Shown piece after piece: positions 42,567 through 51,053 of a DNA stretch of 64,000 bases. Positions within the stretch are counted from its first letter, which is position 1. The number at the start of each line of letters is the position of its first letter. Source of the stretch: Mycobacterium sp. 236(2023) (lineage in GTDB: Bacteria > Actinomycetota > Actinomycetes > Mycobacteriales > Mycobacteriaceae); NCBI RefSeq assembly GCF_029623955.1, contig NZ_JARSBP010000009.1, forward strand, positions 124,001-188,000, in the 5' to 3' direction. The notes beneath the pieces are model-generated. The model was given only the letters and a program-made list of their open reading frames with translations. It was not told where the DNA came from and did not search any database. The position numbers were made by a program, and so were the translations under genes.

Positions 42567-43046
42567 TGTGTCCCTTCTCTGGGCAGAAGGGGCGAATCGT
42601 CTATTACCAGTGGTCTGCACAATACTCATAGCGTGCCTGCCCGAAGTCGTTTCAGTAGACACACCAACTCCTCGAAGTGACAGGTTCCGGGAACGGACGA
42701 ATTGTATGCTCGCACGTGAATTACGGGGCAGGTAAGCCAGCGAGTCATCCGTTTAACTGACGGGGCATCATGCGCTAGCAATTCGTGATGGTGGGCCGTC
42801 GAGCGCCGTGCGGATGTGCGGGATACCTATGACGGGCGAGACCAACCTGCTGCTTTGCCCCCCAAGTATTGAAGTGACAGATTAGCTCCCAGCAGACGGT
42901 GACTGTCCTCCATTCTGCGAGGAGATGAAACCCGCTTCCCGCCGCGAGTGACCAGCTATGCAGTCGGCCGACTGCTTGCGGACCGTCTATGAGCGGGTCC
43001 CGCCGGGTTTGATCGCTGTTCACATGCCGCACATAGCGTTTCGTCC
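42567..43046. other. Intergenic region without a supported gene (480 bp)
   Basis: Between the lipoprotein gene (minus) and the HTH cassette (plus). Frames on both strands lack ribosome sites. No tRNA, dyad or repeat was noticed. It should carry both promoters. Confidence 0.5.
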
Positions 43047-43388
43047 GTGGCGGCCGATGACGATGCGTCAAAGCTGCGCAGTTTGCGTGGCAGGATTAGA
43101 GCCTACGAATCATGGGCGAAAACCGAAGATCGGACCGCTCGGACGTGGCCTGCCCGAAAAGCCATGCTTGATCGGTTTGAGTGCGAGGTCGACCCGGATG
43201 GCGTGCTGTCACCTCAAGAACGCGCCAAGAGGGCCGAATGGGCACGTAAGGCGTACATGCAACGTCTGGCGCTCAAGTCGGCAGCGGCCCGACGGCGCCG
43301 CAAGACGATCTGTTCGCATTGCGGCAAGACTAAAGAACCCGAAGCATCGCGGTGCGCTGCATGTCTGCGCAAGATCCGCGAGTCGTGA
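43047..43388 (+). CDS. Small basic protein with C-terminal zinc knuckle, first gene of an HTH cassette
   Basis: 113 residues: helical and basic (RGRIRAYESWAKTEDRTART, LSPQERAKRAEWARKAYMQR) with a four-Cys end CSHCGKTKEPEASRCAAC. Proteins of this kind (RIRAHESWA...RTARTxPARKA) occur in mycobacterial phages and prophage-like islands. The stop overlaps the next start as GTGA. Function unknown; probably nucleic-acid binding. Confidence 0.6.
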   Translation: MAADDDASKLRSLRGRIRAYESWAKTEDRTARTWPARKAMLDRFECEVDPDGVLSPQERAKRAEWARKAYMQRLALKSAAARRRRKTICSHCGKTKEPEASRCAACLRKIRES

Positions 43389-43777
43389 ATGAGCTGGCCC
43401 CCTGGCTGACCACGGCGCAGGTGGCCCAGCTCTGCGGTGTCGACCGTGCTGAGGCCTATCACCGATTAGTGCCGCAGCTCGACTTCCGACGCATAGGTGT
43501 CCGCGGCGGTGTTTCACCGTGGGGCCGGCTAATTCGTGTTGAGCGTGGTTCTGTCCTGAGGCTTTGCGGCCGCCCCGAGATTCCGGCTGCGGTGTTGCCA
43601 CGCTGGGTGACCCCCAAGCAGGCCGGCGAGCATTACCAGGTGAGTCAGCATCTGATCCGACGGATGATCGCCTACGAACAACTTGACGCCCGCCGCATCG
43701 GCAGCAGCCGCACCATTCGTCTTGACCGCGGGTCGGTACTCGCACTGGGTCGTATTCACATCTGGAGACCATCGTGA
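43385..43777 (+). CDS. Helix-turn-helix protein of the cassette (two weak HTH units)
   Basis: 130 residues from GTG 43385, overlapping the previous stop. It has two excisionase-like halves: WLTTAQVAQLCGVDRAEAY then FRRIGVRGGVSP, and WVTPKQAGEHYQVSQHLIRR then LDARRIGSSRTIRLDRGSV. Each has the helix-turn-helix plus wing of the HTH_17/MerR type. An ATG eight codons upstream is an alternative start. It overlaps the next gene by four bases. Confidence 0.65.
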   Translation: MNELAPWLTTAQVAQLCGVDRAEAYHRLVPQLDFRRIGVRGGVSPWGRLIRVERGSVLRLCGRPEIPAAVLPRWVTPKQAGEHYQVSQHLIRRMIAYEQLDARRIGSSRTIRLDRGSVLALGRIHIWRPS

Positions 43778-43986
43778 CGAGGCACTACATGACCGTCGCC
43801 GAGGCCGCTGAGTACCTCCAGATCAGTGACCGCACGGTGCGGCGCTTGATCAACGACGCCGAGCTGACCGGCTACCGGCTGGGCCGCTCGAAGCGGACCA
43901 TCCGAGTCGACCGCAACGAGATCGACGAACACCTCATGCGCCCACTCAATGCACCGATGCGAGCACGCAAACGGCGCACCCCGTGA
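43774..43986 (+). CDS. Excisionase-family DNA-binding protein
   Basis: 70 residues, essentially one HTH_17 domain: MTVAEAAEYLQISDRTVRRL then LTGYRLGRSKRTIRVDRNEI, ending in a basic tail. Such proteins act as recombination directionality factors or small regulators. No integrase gene was found in this window to go with it. Starts with GTG in a four-base overlap and ends in one. Confidence 0.8.
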   Translation: MTRHYMTVAEAAEYLQISDRTVRRLINDAELTGYRLGRSKRTIRVDRNEIDEHLMRPLNAPMRARKRRTP

Positions 43987-44717
43987 GTGGTGACCCCGGT
44001 TCCATAAAAGCCATGGCCCAATGCAGAAACTGCGGACACTTTGCGAGCATCCATCACGGCGGCGGTGGCGGTCGGCCTGGCGGATCATCCTGCACCGCAA
44101 CCGATTGCGACTGCGGAAAGTTCGTGGAGCTTGACGGCGCCCGCGTTCCGCTGGGGCAGGGCAATCTGACCCCCGCTGAAGTCGCGCAACTCATCGAAGT
44201 GTCGGTGCACACGCTGAGCTACTGGCGGCAAAGCAACCAGGGCCCGAAACCATTAAAGGCCGGCCGCCGCACGCTCTACCGCCGTGCCGATGTTGAGGGC
44301 TGGCTGGCCGAAGTCGACGGCCGGAGACTACCCGCGAGCGTGTCGCCGTCGGACTGGTACCAGCTGGCCGTCGATGCAGCCGAACAAATCGACCCACGCC
44401 ACACCGAACCCTGGAAGCTCGCAAACACCTATGCGTTGCTTGCAATTGCGGAGACCGTCGTCACAAAGCGAACTCGCACAGTCGCAGCACCAACAACCAC
44501 CGCGCCCCCGTCGGCACTGGAACAACCGGAGAACGAATTTCTGACCATCGATGAGGTGTCAGCCATGACGCGAGTGTCGCCCGGCACGCTGCGGTACTGG
44601 CGGCACACTGGCGTCGGCGGCCCGCCGTCCTTCAAAGTCGGACGCCGAGTTCTTTACCGCCGCAGTGTTATTGAGGAGTGGTTGCGAGGAGCAGGGGGCG
44701 AAACAGGGTTTCCGTGA
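43983..44717 (+). CDS. Zinc-finger plus double excisionase-type HTH protein
   Basis: 244 residues. The first 50 have a likely zinc site (CRNCGHFASIHH, then CTATDCDCGKF). Two MerR/excisionase-like domains follow: NLTPAEVAQLIEVSVHTLSY at about 63-110 and FLTIDEVSAMTRVSPGTLRY at about 190-240, joined by an Ala/Thr-rich linker. Last gene of the four-gene overlapping cassette. DNA-binding is clear; target unknown. Confidence 0.75.
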   Translation: MSGDPGSIKAMAQCRNCGHFASIHHGGGGGRPGGSSCTATDCDCGKFVELDGARVPLGQGNLTPAEVAQLIEVSVHTLSYWRQSNQGPKPLKAGRRTLYRRADVEGWLAEVDGRRLPASVSPSDWYQLAVDAAEQIDPRHTEPWKLANTYALLAIAETVVTKRTRTVAAPTTTAPPSALEQPENEFLTIDEVSAMTRVSPGTLRYWRHTGVGGPPSFKVGRRVLYRRSVIEEWLRGAGGETGFP

Positions 44718-44857
44718 AGCACCATTCCACAAGCGCGACCACAACGACATGGCACTTGTTTAGTCAGGCCTGCCCTCTGCTACGACTGCTATTACGCGGT
44801 TCCATAAGTATGTTGGCCGCGAACCGCTTACTCCGGCGAGGAAGGGCACTTCGGAAG

Positions 44858-45205
44858 TTAGTGCGCGGTTTCGAACGCCTCGACGATCTCGCCTTTAATA
44901 CGACCGCGGTCAGACACCTCGTACCCGTTCTGCCGCGCCCAATCCCGGATGGCCGCAAGCTGTTCAGATGGCACCCTGCCGTTGCCCTTCGCCTTCGGCC
45001 GCCTCGCTTGGCGAGAGGTCCCGAGCTTTTCCGCAGCCGCGATATACGGTTTGAACGCTTTTTCGAGCTTTGTCACATTCGCTTTAGAGAGGTCGATCTG
45101 ATAATCGACACCACGCAGCGAGAAACTTACCCGCTCACCGCCGCCGTCTAATATTTCAGAACCGTCAATATCGTCGACGAGTTGGCGGATGATTACCTCG
45201 GCCAT
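44858..45205 (-). CDS. Lsr2-family nucleoid-associated protein (island paralogue)
   Basis: 115 residues. N-terminal dimerisation part: IIRQLVDDIDGSE and SFSLRGVDYQIDLSKANV; C-terminal DNA-binding part: IRDWARQNGYEVSDRGRIKG with the RGR AT-hook-like turn. Lsr2 is the actinobacterial counterpart of H-NS and silences AT-rich horizontally acquired DNA. This copy lies within an accessory region, so it is probably an additional paralogue that modulates silencing of the island. Confidence 0.9.
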   Translation of the reverse strand: MAEVIIRQLVDDIDGSEILDGGGERVSFSLRGVDYQIDLSKANVTKLEKAFKPYIAAAEKLGTSRQARRPKAKGNGRVPSEQLAAIRDWARQNGYEVSDRGRIKGEIVEAFETAH

Positions 45206-45733
45206 GACTTCTCCTATCTTTCTCCGCCCCCTGCAAGCAAGTAACGATAGCAGCCGCTTGCGGAGCGACCTTCAGGGTATTCCGGGTGCGAAGGAGTCGT
45301 GAGTCAAAACTTCTGTCTAAAGCCAGATAAAAGTTGCGATCCAAGAAAGATTGCCCCCGTTGCAACGACTGTACGAGCGCCGAAGCAATTACCTTTTGAA
45401 CCTCAAGAGTTGGGCTGTGGCGCCGGTAACCACCCTCTGGCCATCAGCTCGAGCACAGTAAGTGCCGATAGACAACTAGTCATACCAGTTCTGGCACACG
45501 CTGGAGGCTTCTCCGCCCAGTGGTTCGGCGAAGATTGTTTGGGGACATCTGAATTCGTGACGTCTCGTGTTGAGCGCATCAGGTGTACGCGGGCGCCATC
45601 TCGGTGATTATTCATGCAACCAACGCTAACCGAATCGACAAGCAATGATGTGCACGATTTTGTAGAGTGAATGTCATGCAGCCCTTTCGGGCATCGCTCT
45701 GCCACTGTTTACACTAAGCCATGTTGCACCTAG
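45206..45733. other. Intergenic region without a supported gene (528 bp)
   Basis: Follows the Lsr2 start and precedes the immunity gene end. Open frames of about 100 codons exist on both strands but none has a ribosome site or protein-like composition. The Lsr2 promoter should lie at its left end. Nothing else was recognised. Confidence 0.5.
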
Positions 45734-46432
45734 TTACATGTACCCAAGCGCACGCCGCACTTCAACAATCTGATCGAGATCTGGTTGTTGCGGGCTGCCG
45801 TGAAGGGTCAAGTATCGACCGTCGCCAAAATCTTCTCTTGAGATTCCGTCACCGAGAACTGCGGTGTTGAGCGGTATGTCGCTGCGCAGGTAGGTGAGCC
45901 ACCCGACGTCGAGCTGGGGTGTCTTGCGGCCCTGCGCCTTGATGAGCTCATGGGTTGTCACAGCTACGTGGTCGGGTTCCCAGACCCGAACAATCGTGGT
46001 CAGGTATTCACGAATCAGATCAGGACTTGTGCCCGTATTCAGTTGAAAGACAACGCGATTAAATCGGCGTCCCGGCTTCTGGTAGCCCGCGCGGACGTAG
46101 TACTTTGCTTCCTGCGCCCATCGTTCCGCACCGTCAGTGCTGAATTCTGTAAGACTCTGTCGGGCGAACTCAAAGGTGAAGGCTTGGGCCGTTAGCGGTC
46201 CGCCAACAAATTCCTCGGTCTGCCGGACAACTGCCGCCGCGACCGCACTGCTGTCGTTGGCTGCAATCGGCACGAAGGGCATAACGACTTCACCGGCTAG
46301 CCGTTGCCGTTCGCCCCACGGACCGTAGGCGTCTGGTTCCGGGGGAAACAGTTCCCAAGAGCGCAGCACCCGTTCGGCGCACGACTCAGCGTTTTCCGGG
46401 CGGTCACCCCACGACGCAATTAGGTCCAACAC
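45734..46432 (-). CDS. Imm52-like immunity protein
   Basis: 232 residues, GTG start, ten bases downstream of the toxin gene. The build, with SWGDRPENAESCAERVLRSW at the start, a central FEFARQSLTEFSTDGAERWA and RYLTLHGSPQQPDLDQIVEV at the end, suits the Imm52 type that accompanies Tox-REase-5 toxins. It would bind and block the nuclease domain. The family call rests on position, length and general pattern, so it is moderate. Confidence 0.65.
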   Translation of the reverse strand: MLDLIASWGDRPENAESCAERVLRSWELFPPEPDAYGPWGERQRLAGEVVMPFVPIAANDSSAVAAAVVRQTEEFVGGPLTAQAFTFEFARQSLTEFSTDGAERWAQEAKYYVRAGYQKPGRRFNRVVFQLNTGTSPDLIREYLTTIVRVWEPDHVAVTTHELIKAQGRKTPQLDVGWLTYLRSDIPLNTAVLGDGISREDFGDGRYLTLHGSPQQPDLDQIVEVRRALGYM

Positions 46433-46442
46433 AGCCTCATCC

Positions 46443-47810
46443 TTACCTTGGTGGCACGAAGACGACAGTAATCAGATCGTCGTAACCGAGCGTGTCGACC
46501 AAGCGTTCAATCGCGATGGCGACCCTCGGTTCGGCGACGCGCCATTCCACTGGTACGCCTCCGGCCAATTCGGCGGCGCTGTACTGGCGGCCAAGTTGTT
46601 GCGGGATGTCCCGCGCCGGCCCGAGTTCTGGCTTGAAGTTGCCGTCAGGACCAACCATCCAGTCGTAATTCTCGCCCTTCGCCTCGAAGAGCAGTCCGTC
46701 GGGTCCAGCATCCGGGTCATAGCCGTCGAAGTCGGTGCGACCGGGCTGCCCGTCCCCGCGCGGCAACTCGTATTCCATGTCTGCAGGTGCACCCGTGACC
46801 TGTTCTTCATACGCACGCGAGCCGGTCGAACCACCCCCACGCCGTTCGGCCACCCACTCACCGGGACCACGCACCACTTCACTGGGTAACACTCCTTGTT
46901 TGGCAATGGGGGGTGGCGGCACGATGGGATCACCCAAAGTATCGATTGCTGCGCTGACCGAGGAGTAGTACTTGGTCATGGCGCGAACCGCCTGGTCCTG
47001 CAGACGGTTGAACTCTTCGAGCGCCTTCGCCACTCCTGCTGCGTTCAACCCGAATGTTTCGCTGTTGCGTTTGGCTTGGTACTCCATGTTCTGGCGCGCA
47101 TGCTTGAACTGATCTGGTGTGGGGCAGTCATTTTCGGCTTCGTCAAATGAGTGCGCAACCCCTTCAGCAGCAATCCCGAGCCGGTCCGCCCACCGTGACG
47201 CTGACTCCAACCATTCCCCATGACTGCGAACATTGTTGGCGGCGTTGTGCTTTCCATCAAACCAGTCAGCATCGATCTGGCCCGCCACGAATCGGGCATC
47301 GTCCGAAGCGAGTAGCAGTCCGCGGGCGTTGTCGAGCCAATCGTCGGACAAGTTTCGGATACTGCCCGAGCCCGGCCCGCCGTGCAGCTGTTCGGCGAAA
47401 ACCTCGCCGGGCAGGTTCGGCAGCCCCAACAGCTTCGGGATTCTCGGAATCGGCGGTTGCCGCGGTGCTGGTGGGACTGCCGGCATCGCAGGTGCTCCGC
47501 TGTCAGTGATTCCCGGTGCCGCATGGACCGTGACCCGCTGGATATTAAGGGCGTTCTTCTCGTCGGCGACGACGAACATCACTGCCACAGAATGGATCAC
47601 CGCTCCAGCCTGATCACGAAGCAGGGAAGCGTAATTGGTGACGACGACCAGACCGTCCTCATGCTCGATGAGGATGAGCGCCGCCCGCGACGACACCATG
47701 TCCGATCCCGGTGCCGCGCACCCAGACGGCTTCAGCGGGTCACCGATTGACGCCAGCTTCTGGCCATCGGCGACCAGCCCGTCGGGATCGACCTCGATCC
47801 GCTCTGTCAC
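46443..47810 (-). CDS. ESX-type polymorphic toxin with Tox-REase-5-like nuclease domain
   Basis: 455 residues from GTG 47810, which follows GGGGGAG. The N-terminal 330 residues are the delivery part: VDPDGLVADGQKLASIG like WXG100-associated heads, a Pro-rich hinge, and a long helical region (DQFKHARQNMEYQAKRNSET). The C-terminal 125 residues carry AYEEQVTGAPADMEYELPR, RTDFDGYD and LLFEAKGENYDWM, the FDG...EAKG core of the restriction-endonuclease-fold toxin family Tox-REase-5 that degrades nucleic acid. It is followed directly by its presumed immunity gene. Export by a type VII system is inferred from the head; no ESX machinery genes are in the window. Confidence 0.8.
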   Translation of the reverse strand: MTERIEVDPDGLVADGQKLASIGDPLKPSGCAAPGSDMVSSRAALILIEHEDGLVVVTNYASLLRDQAGAVIHSVAVMFVVADEKNALNIQRVTVHAAPGITDSGAPAMPAVPPAPRQPPIPRIPKLLGLPNLPGEVFAEQLHGGPGSGSIRNLSDDWLDNARGLLLASDDARFVAGQIDADWFDGKHNAANNVRSHGEWLESASRWADRLGIAAEGVAHSFDEAENDCPTPDQFKHARQNMEYQAKRNSETFGLNAAGVAKALEEFNRLQDQAVRAMTKYYSSVSAAIDTLGDPIVPPPPIAKQGVLPSEVVRGPGEWVAERRGGGSTGSRAYEEQVTGAPADMEYELPRGDGQPGRTDFDGYDPDAGPDGLLFEAKGENYDWMVGPDGNFKPELGPARDIPQQLGRQYSAAELAGGVPVEWRVAEPRVAIAIERLVDTLGYDDLITVVFVPPR

Positions 47811-48415
47811 CGACTCCCCCCGGGTGCAGTTGACGTACGACGCTCCTCGACCCCCGCTAGAACGTACCGCGTCCCGAGACGGCCCCCGTGCGCTATTTTT
47901 CGCAGCGGAGGATCGGGGGCGTGCCGTATCGAGCCGGCGCTTGCAGCGCAGCACTTCGCATCGGGTGGAGTGCGGTTGGCCTGCGGCGTAGCCGTGACTG
48001 TAGCTACGGTAACGGGGTGGTTGCTGGAGTGCCAGCCAGACGCGGCAAGCAGATCGTTAGGTCGTTTCACCTGCAAGAACTTTTGTCCGGACCTGCACAA
48101 AAGTGTTAGGTGTGCAATATAGTCACGTCATGGCAAACGGGGGGTCTGTGGTGGCGAACAGGCACGGGAGCCGGCACAGTCAGTCGAACACGCTGATACC
48201 ACCTGCGACCAGACGCCGGTCGGACACCAGCACGAAGCGGCGCATTCCAATAGCTTCTTCTCGCGCCTAGGAGAGCTTTACGCCGAGGCGCATTATCTGA
48301 ATTCGGAACCGATTCCCGATAGGTGATTTTCAGGCAATCTCATTAAGACCAGCGCTGAGTACCGACTTCACCCTTAAGCCGCTGCCCGTAACCACACGGT
48401 TGGGTTGAACCCTGC
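47811..48415. other. Intergenic region (605 bp) with a long-arm dyad
   Basis: Between the toxin gene start and the end of the next minus-strand gene. A 46-codon plus-strand frame at 48130-48270 (MANGGSVVANRHGSRH start) resembles the basic leader of exported mycobacterial proteins but has no ribosome site and stops early, perhaps a remnant. ACTTTTGT and ACAAAAGT at 48079-48104 form an inverted repeat with a 10-base spacer. Confidence 0.5.
48079..48104. promoter_or_regulatory. Inverted repeat ACTTTTGT-N10-ACAAAAGT
   Basis: Exact 8-bp arms, 10 bases apart, about 270 bases ahead of the toxin gene start. No T-tract follows on either strand, so an operator is more likely than a terminator. Which regulator would bind is unknown; the nearest is the XRE gene at 49.2 kb. 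Confidence 0.4.
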
Positions 48416-49051
48416 TCACACCCCTCGTTCCGGGCGGCTGGTGGGATAGCCTGCGTCGGCCTGAAGCTTGCGGGTTGCCGCGAGCTCTTCACGTCGAGCT
48501 TTAACCAGGCCGGGAAGCTCATCGCGTAGCTGTCGGTTGTGCTGCTCGATCTGCGCGCGTGACCAGCCAAGGTATCTCTCAATGTTCGCGATCTGATCGT
48601 CGAACGCTGCGCGAACAGCGGCGCCATCAGAGGGTGGGTTATCGATTAACAGATGTAATTCGTCCATTTCGAGCGCGAGCACCCGCGGTGGATTCGTAGA
48701 TGAGGTGCTGGCGCGCTGGGTGAACACAACGCGCTCTCCTTCGAATGGCACGACCAGGACGAACCGTGGAACCCGGTGCGTGTGAATCTCGCCGAAGCTC
48801 TGGTACTGCTGGTCGACCTCTGTCGCCGGCTTCATCCACGCCTGGTCGGTCAGGAGCCGTGGGCAACAGACTGAGCCGTCGCTGACCAGTTCTGCGACAA
48901 CCGTTTCCGAGGGCAGACCGAGCAGGCTGTCTGTATCCCAGCGCTGTAACCGGTTCAGGACCTTGCGGTTTGTCGAGTCGAGCGCGGTGGCCAGCAGGTT
49001 GCTGGTGTCGTGGAAACTACCGCGGCCAAACAGCTGAACGGTGTCGCCCAT
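48416..49051 (-). CDS. Hypothetical protein, 211 aa
   Basis: Starts MGDTVQLFGRGSFHDTSN after AAAAGGA. Middle: RVPRFVLVVPFEGERVVFTQ and LALEMDELHLLIDNPPSDG; C-terminal third is a coiled coil (QIEQHNRQLRDELPGLVKAR, REELAATRKLQADAG). No family recognised. It lies downstream of the XRE gene on the same strand (121 bases away), a possible regulator-effector pair. Confidence 0.65.
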   Translation of the reverse strand: MGDTVQLFGRGSFHDTSNLLATALDSTNRKVLNRLQRWDTDSLLGLPSETVVAELVSDGSVCCPRLLTDQAWMKPATEVDQQYQSFGEIHTHRVPRFVLVVPFEGERVVFTQRASTSSTNPPRVLALEMDELHLLIDNPPSDGAAVRAAFDDQIANIERYLGWSRAQIEQHNRQLRDELPGLVKARREELAATRKLQADAGYPTSRPERGV

Positions 49052-49172
49052 CGTGATCCTTTTCGTCCAGAAGAGGTGCCTCGTTGCGCCTGTGCGATGA
49101 ACACTAAGCGAGGCCACCGACACTTCGGCCCACGCGTATGCCCGCCTTCTCGGAGGGATGTCAGCCTGAGGG

Positions 49173-49442
49173 CTACTCCGCAGTGTCTGCTTCCGCCACC
49201 GGCAGGCCGCTCACCAGCTTTCCGGCATCGATATCGAGGCCGCTGGCAATTTTGACGATCGTCTCTAACCGCAGACTGCGCTGACCTCGTTCGACCTTGC
49301 CGAGCTGCGTCCAATGAATGCCGCAGCGCTGCGCGGCCGCTTCCTGACTGAGCCCAAGTTCGAGCCGGCGGTCGCGCACGCGTTCGCCAAAGACACGGGT
49401 GGTGGTACTCAGGGCAGCCTTCGCTCGGCCATCTGCGGGCAC
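49173..49442 (-). CDS. XRE-family helix-turn-helix regulator
   Basis: About 89 residues. The Cro/CI-type domain fills the protein: FGERVRDRRLELGLSQEAAA, QRCGIHWTQLGKVERGQRSL and LETIVKIASGLDIDAGKLV. The start is uncertain: GTG 49442 is used here, but the frame stays open to 49580. The region just upstream has repeats of a CATGCGT-like word (around 49493-49528) that may be its operator. Confidence 0.8.
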   Translation of the reverse strand: MPADGRAKAALSTTTRVFGERVRDRRLELGLSQEAAAQRCGIHWTQLGKVERGQRSLRLETIVKIASGLDIDAGKLVSGLPVAEADTAE

Positions 49443-49662
49443 GGCACCAACCCCATACGCCCCAGGCGCAACGGGCCAGAGCGCATCGCACGCATGCGTT
49501 TCATACCCAATCGTATTGCACCCATGCGTATTGACCCTTATGATCATTCCACCGGCCACCCGGACGGCACATCCACCCAACCCTCCTGCGTGGTGCCCGC
49601 ATGCCCTGAACAGGGCGTATAGGTCACAAGATCGGCCATAGAGGCCAGAAAGGGGCGACCTA

Positions 49663-50058
49663 ATGGCCGCTCACCGTCATCAAAACGTCAGCGAGATTGG
49701 CCGCCGCATCGCGGCTGCGGCGCTGCTGGCCGCCAGTGGTGCTGCCGTTGCTCTCGTCTGTGGCACTGGCGTGGCGCTCGCCGAGAACGAACAGAACGTC
49801 CAACGCGGTTCGGAGATCGGGATCGTTAACGCCGGGCCTTCCGAGGTTCGATCAAGCGATGTCGGGTTGCTGTTAGCCGGCGCTGCGGAGGCCCAAGCAG
49901 GGGAGACCAACCAGGCGTGGTCGTCCATCGGCGACGAGCGATCTAATCCGTTTTCCGAGCCAGGCACTTGTGCCGAGATTTGGGACCCGGCGAATGTTTC
50001 CACCGCAGCCGTCGGCGGCGGATTGAACATTCCGGGGGTGTTTTTCGGTGGCTGCTAA
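49663..50058 (+). CDS. Exported small protein, 131 aa
   Basis: Signal sequence at residues 1-40: IGRRIAAAALLAASGAAVAL then a cut near ALAENEQ, with the twin arginine RR that could make it a Tat substrate. The mature 90 residues are acidic and Gly-rich, with two cysteines (GTCAEIWDP, FFGGC end). AGAAAGGGG stands upstream. The stop overlaps the start of the next exported protein by 11 bases. Function unknown. Confidence 0.7.
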   Translation: MAAHRHQNVSEIGRRIAAAALLAASGAAVALVCGTGVALAENEQNVQRGSEIGIVNAGPSEVRSSDVGLLLAGAAEAQAGETNQAWSSIGDERSNPFSEPGTCAEIWDPANVSTAAVGGGLNIPGVFFGGC

Positions 50059-50320
50059 GAGCGGACTGACAGAACGAAGGATGGCGACGCGGGCTCAGCG
50101 TCTTGGCGCGGCAATCGCTATCACGGCGGCACTGATCGGTGGCATTTGCTTGCTCGGGGGCGGCATGGCGTCAGCGACGGACAAGACGAGTTACAACTGC
50201 ACGCTGAGCGAGCGGGCCAGCCTCGGGTTCTACGAGGTCGACGACATGCACGATGCGTGCAACAACCTGTCGAGGACTCCGATGACGGCCGTCGTTGGCC
50301 AGGAGCGCGCGAGCAAATAG
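50048..50320 (+). CDS. Exported small protein, 90 aa
   Basis: GTG start inside the previous gene. Signal: basic start, then LGAAIAITAALIGGICLLGGG and a cut near ASATDK. The mature 48 residues carry two cysteines (YNCTLSERAS and HDACNNLSRT), probably one disulfide. Tandem, overlapping genes for two cysteine-bearing exported proteins suggest that they work together. Confidence 0.68.
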   Translation: MAAKSGLTERRMATRAQRLGAAIAITAALIGGICLLGGGMASATDKTSYNCTLSERASLGFYEVDDMHDACNNLSRTPMTAVVGQERASK

Positions 50321-50555
50321 TCGCAGGGGGTGCGGCTTGCTCGAACTACGGACAGGCTTGTAACCACACCTAAGTGCCCGACCTATGGACGTTGCTCCGC
50401 TTTGGCTGCATTAGTTTAGTTCTTGGTACTGCGCGCCAGGCAGGAGATTCACCCTCCGCCTGCGAAACAGGATCTGCATAGACACAGACCGTTGGGCGCG
50501 AACTGGGCCATCGCTACAAGCGCTGAGCCCATAGGTACATCAGCAATGAGTCTGC

Positions 50556-50990
50556 TCAGGAAGAGAACCGTCGCGGCGGTCCAGAGGGACTTGCGTGGCG
50601 CAGGCCGCGTAACCATTCGAGCGAAACTATGGAGTCACCCAATATCAGCGGTCCGACAAGTTCAGAGACCACTTCTACACCTGTGCCGTCGACCCGCTTC
50701 TGGCCAAAACAACGAATTCCCGAAAGTCCATCGAGATCAGCGACAGAGCACCGAGCCAGTGCTGTCAGGAGACCAGGGTCTTCGGTATCAACCACCACCG
50801 AAAATGATTGCAATTCAGTGACATTTGACCCGGGGTCGACGAAGACTTCGTCGTCAACAGTGATCGAGCCCGTGCCATCGGATACGACAGGCACGTACAG
50901 TGCGAAGATCGCGCGGCAACCTGTTTCGACAGCGTGACGAGAGAAACTGCTACGCCCACCCCTAACGTGAAAGTGTTTGTCGATGAGTTT
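50556..50990 (-). pseudogene. 3' part of the HEPN-like gene split by the IS21 element
   Basis: If the element and one copy of the GGCGA duplication are removed, the frame of the gene starting at 54056 runs on without a break: ...WEYVA then KLIDKHFHVRGG, VETGCRAIFALYVPVVSDG, DEVFVDPGSNVTELQSF and to the stop after RRFSS. These 144 residues look beta-rich and coding. As it stands this piece has no start of its own except an internal GTG or ATG, so it is probably silent. Confidence 0.8.
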
Positions 50991-50995
50991 GGCGA
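50991..50995. repeat. 5-bp target-site duplication, left copy (GGCGA)
   Basis: GGCGA directly before the TGTCAG end of the element; the same five bases follow the other end at 53163-53167. IS21-family elements make duplications of this size. Confidence 0.9.
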
Positions 50996-51053
50996 TGTCA
51001 GCTCCGGTTGAATTGTGAGCAGCCTGTTCCGGTCGAAAAGTGAGCAGGTGTGC

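Noticed and set aside
45299..45705. About 100-codon frames on both strands between Lsr2 and the immunity gene
   Set aside because: No start signals, irregular composition and no recognisable domain on either strand.
48130..48270. 46-codon frame resembling the basic leader of an exported protein
   Set aside because: No ribosome site, early stop and no hydrophobic core; at best a remnant.
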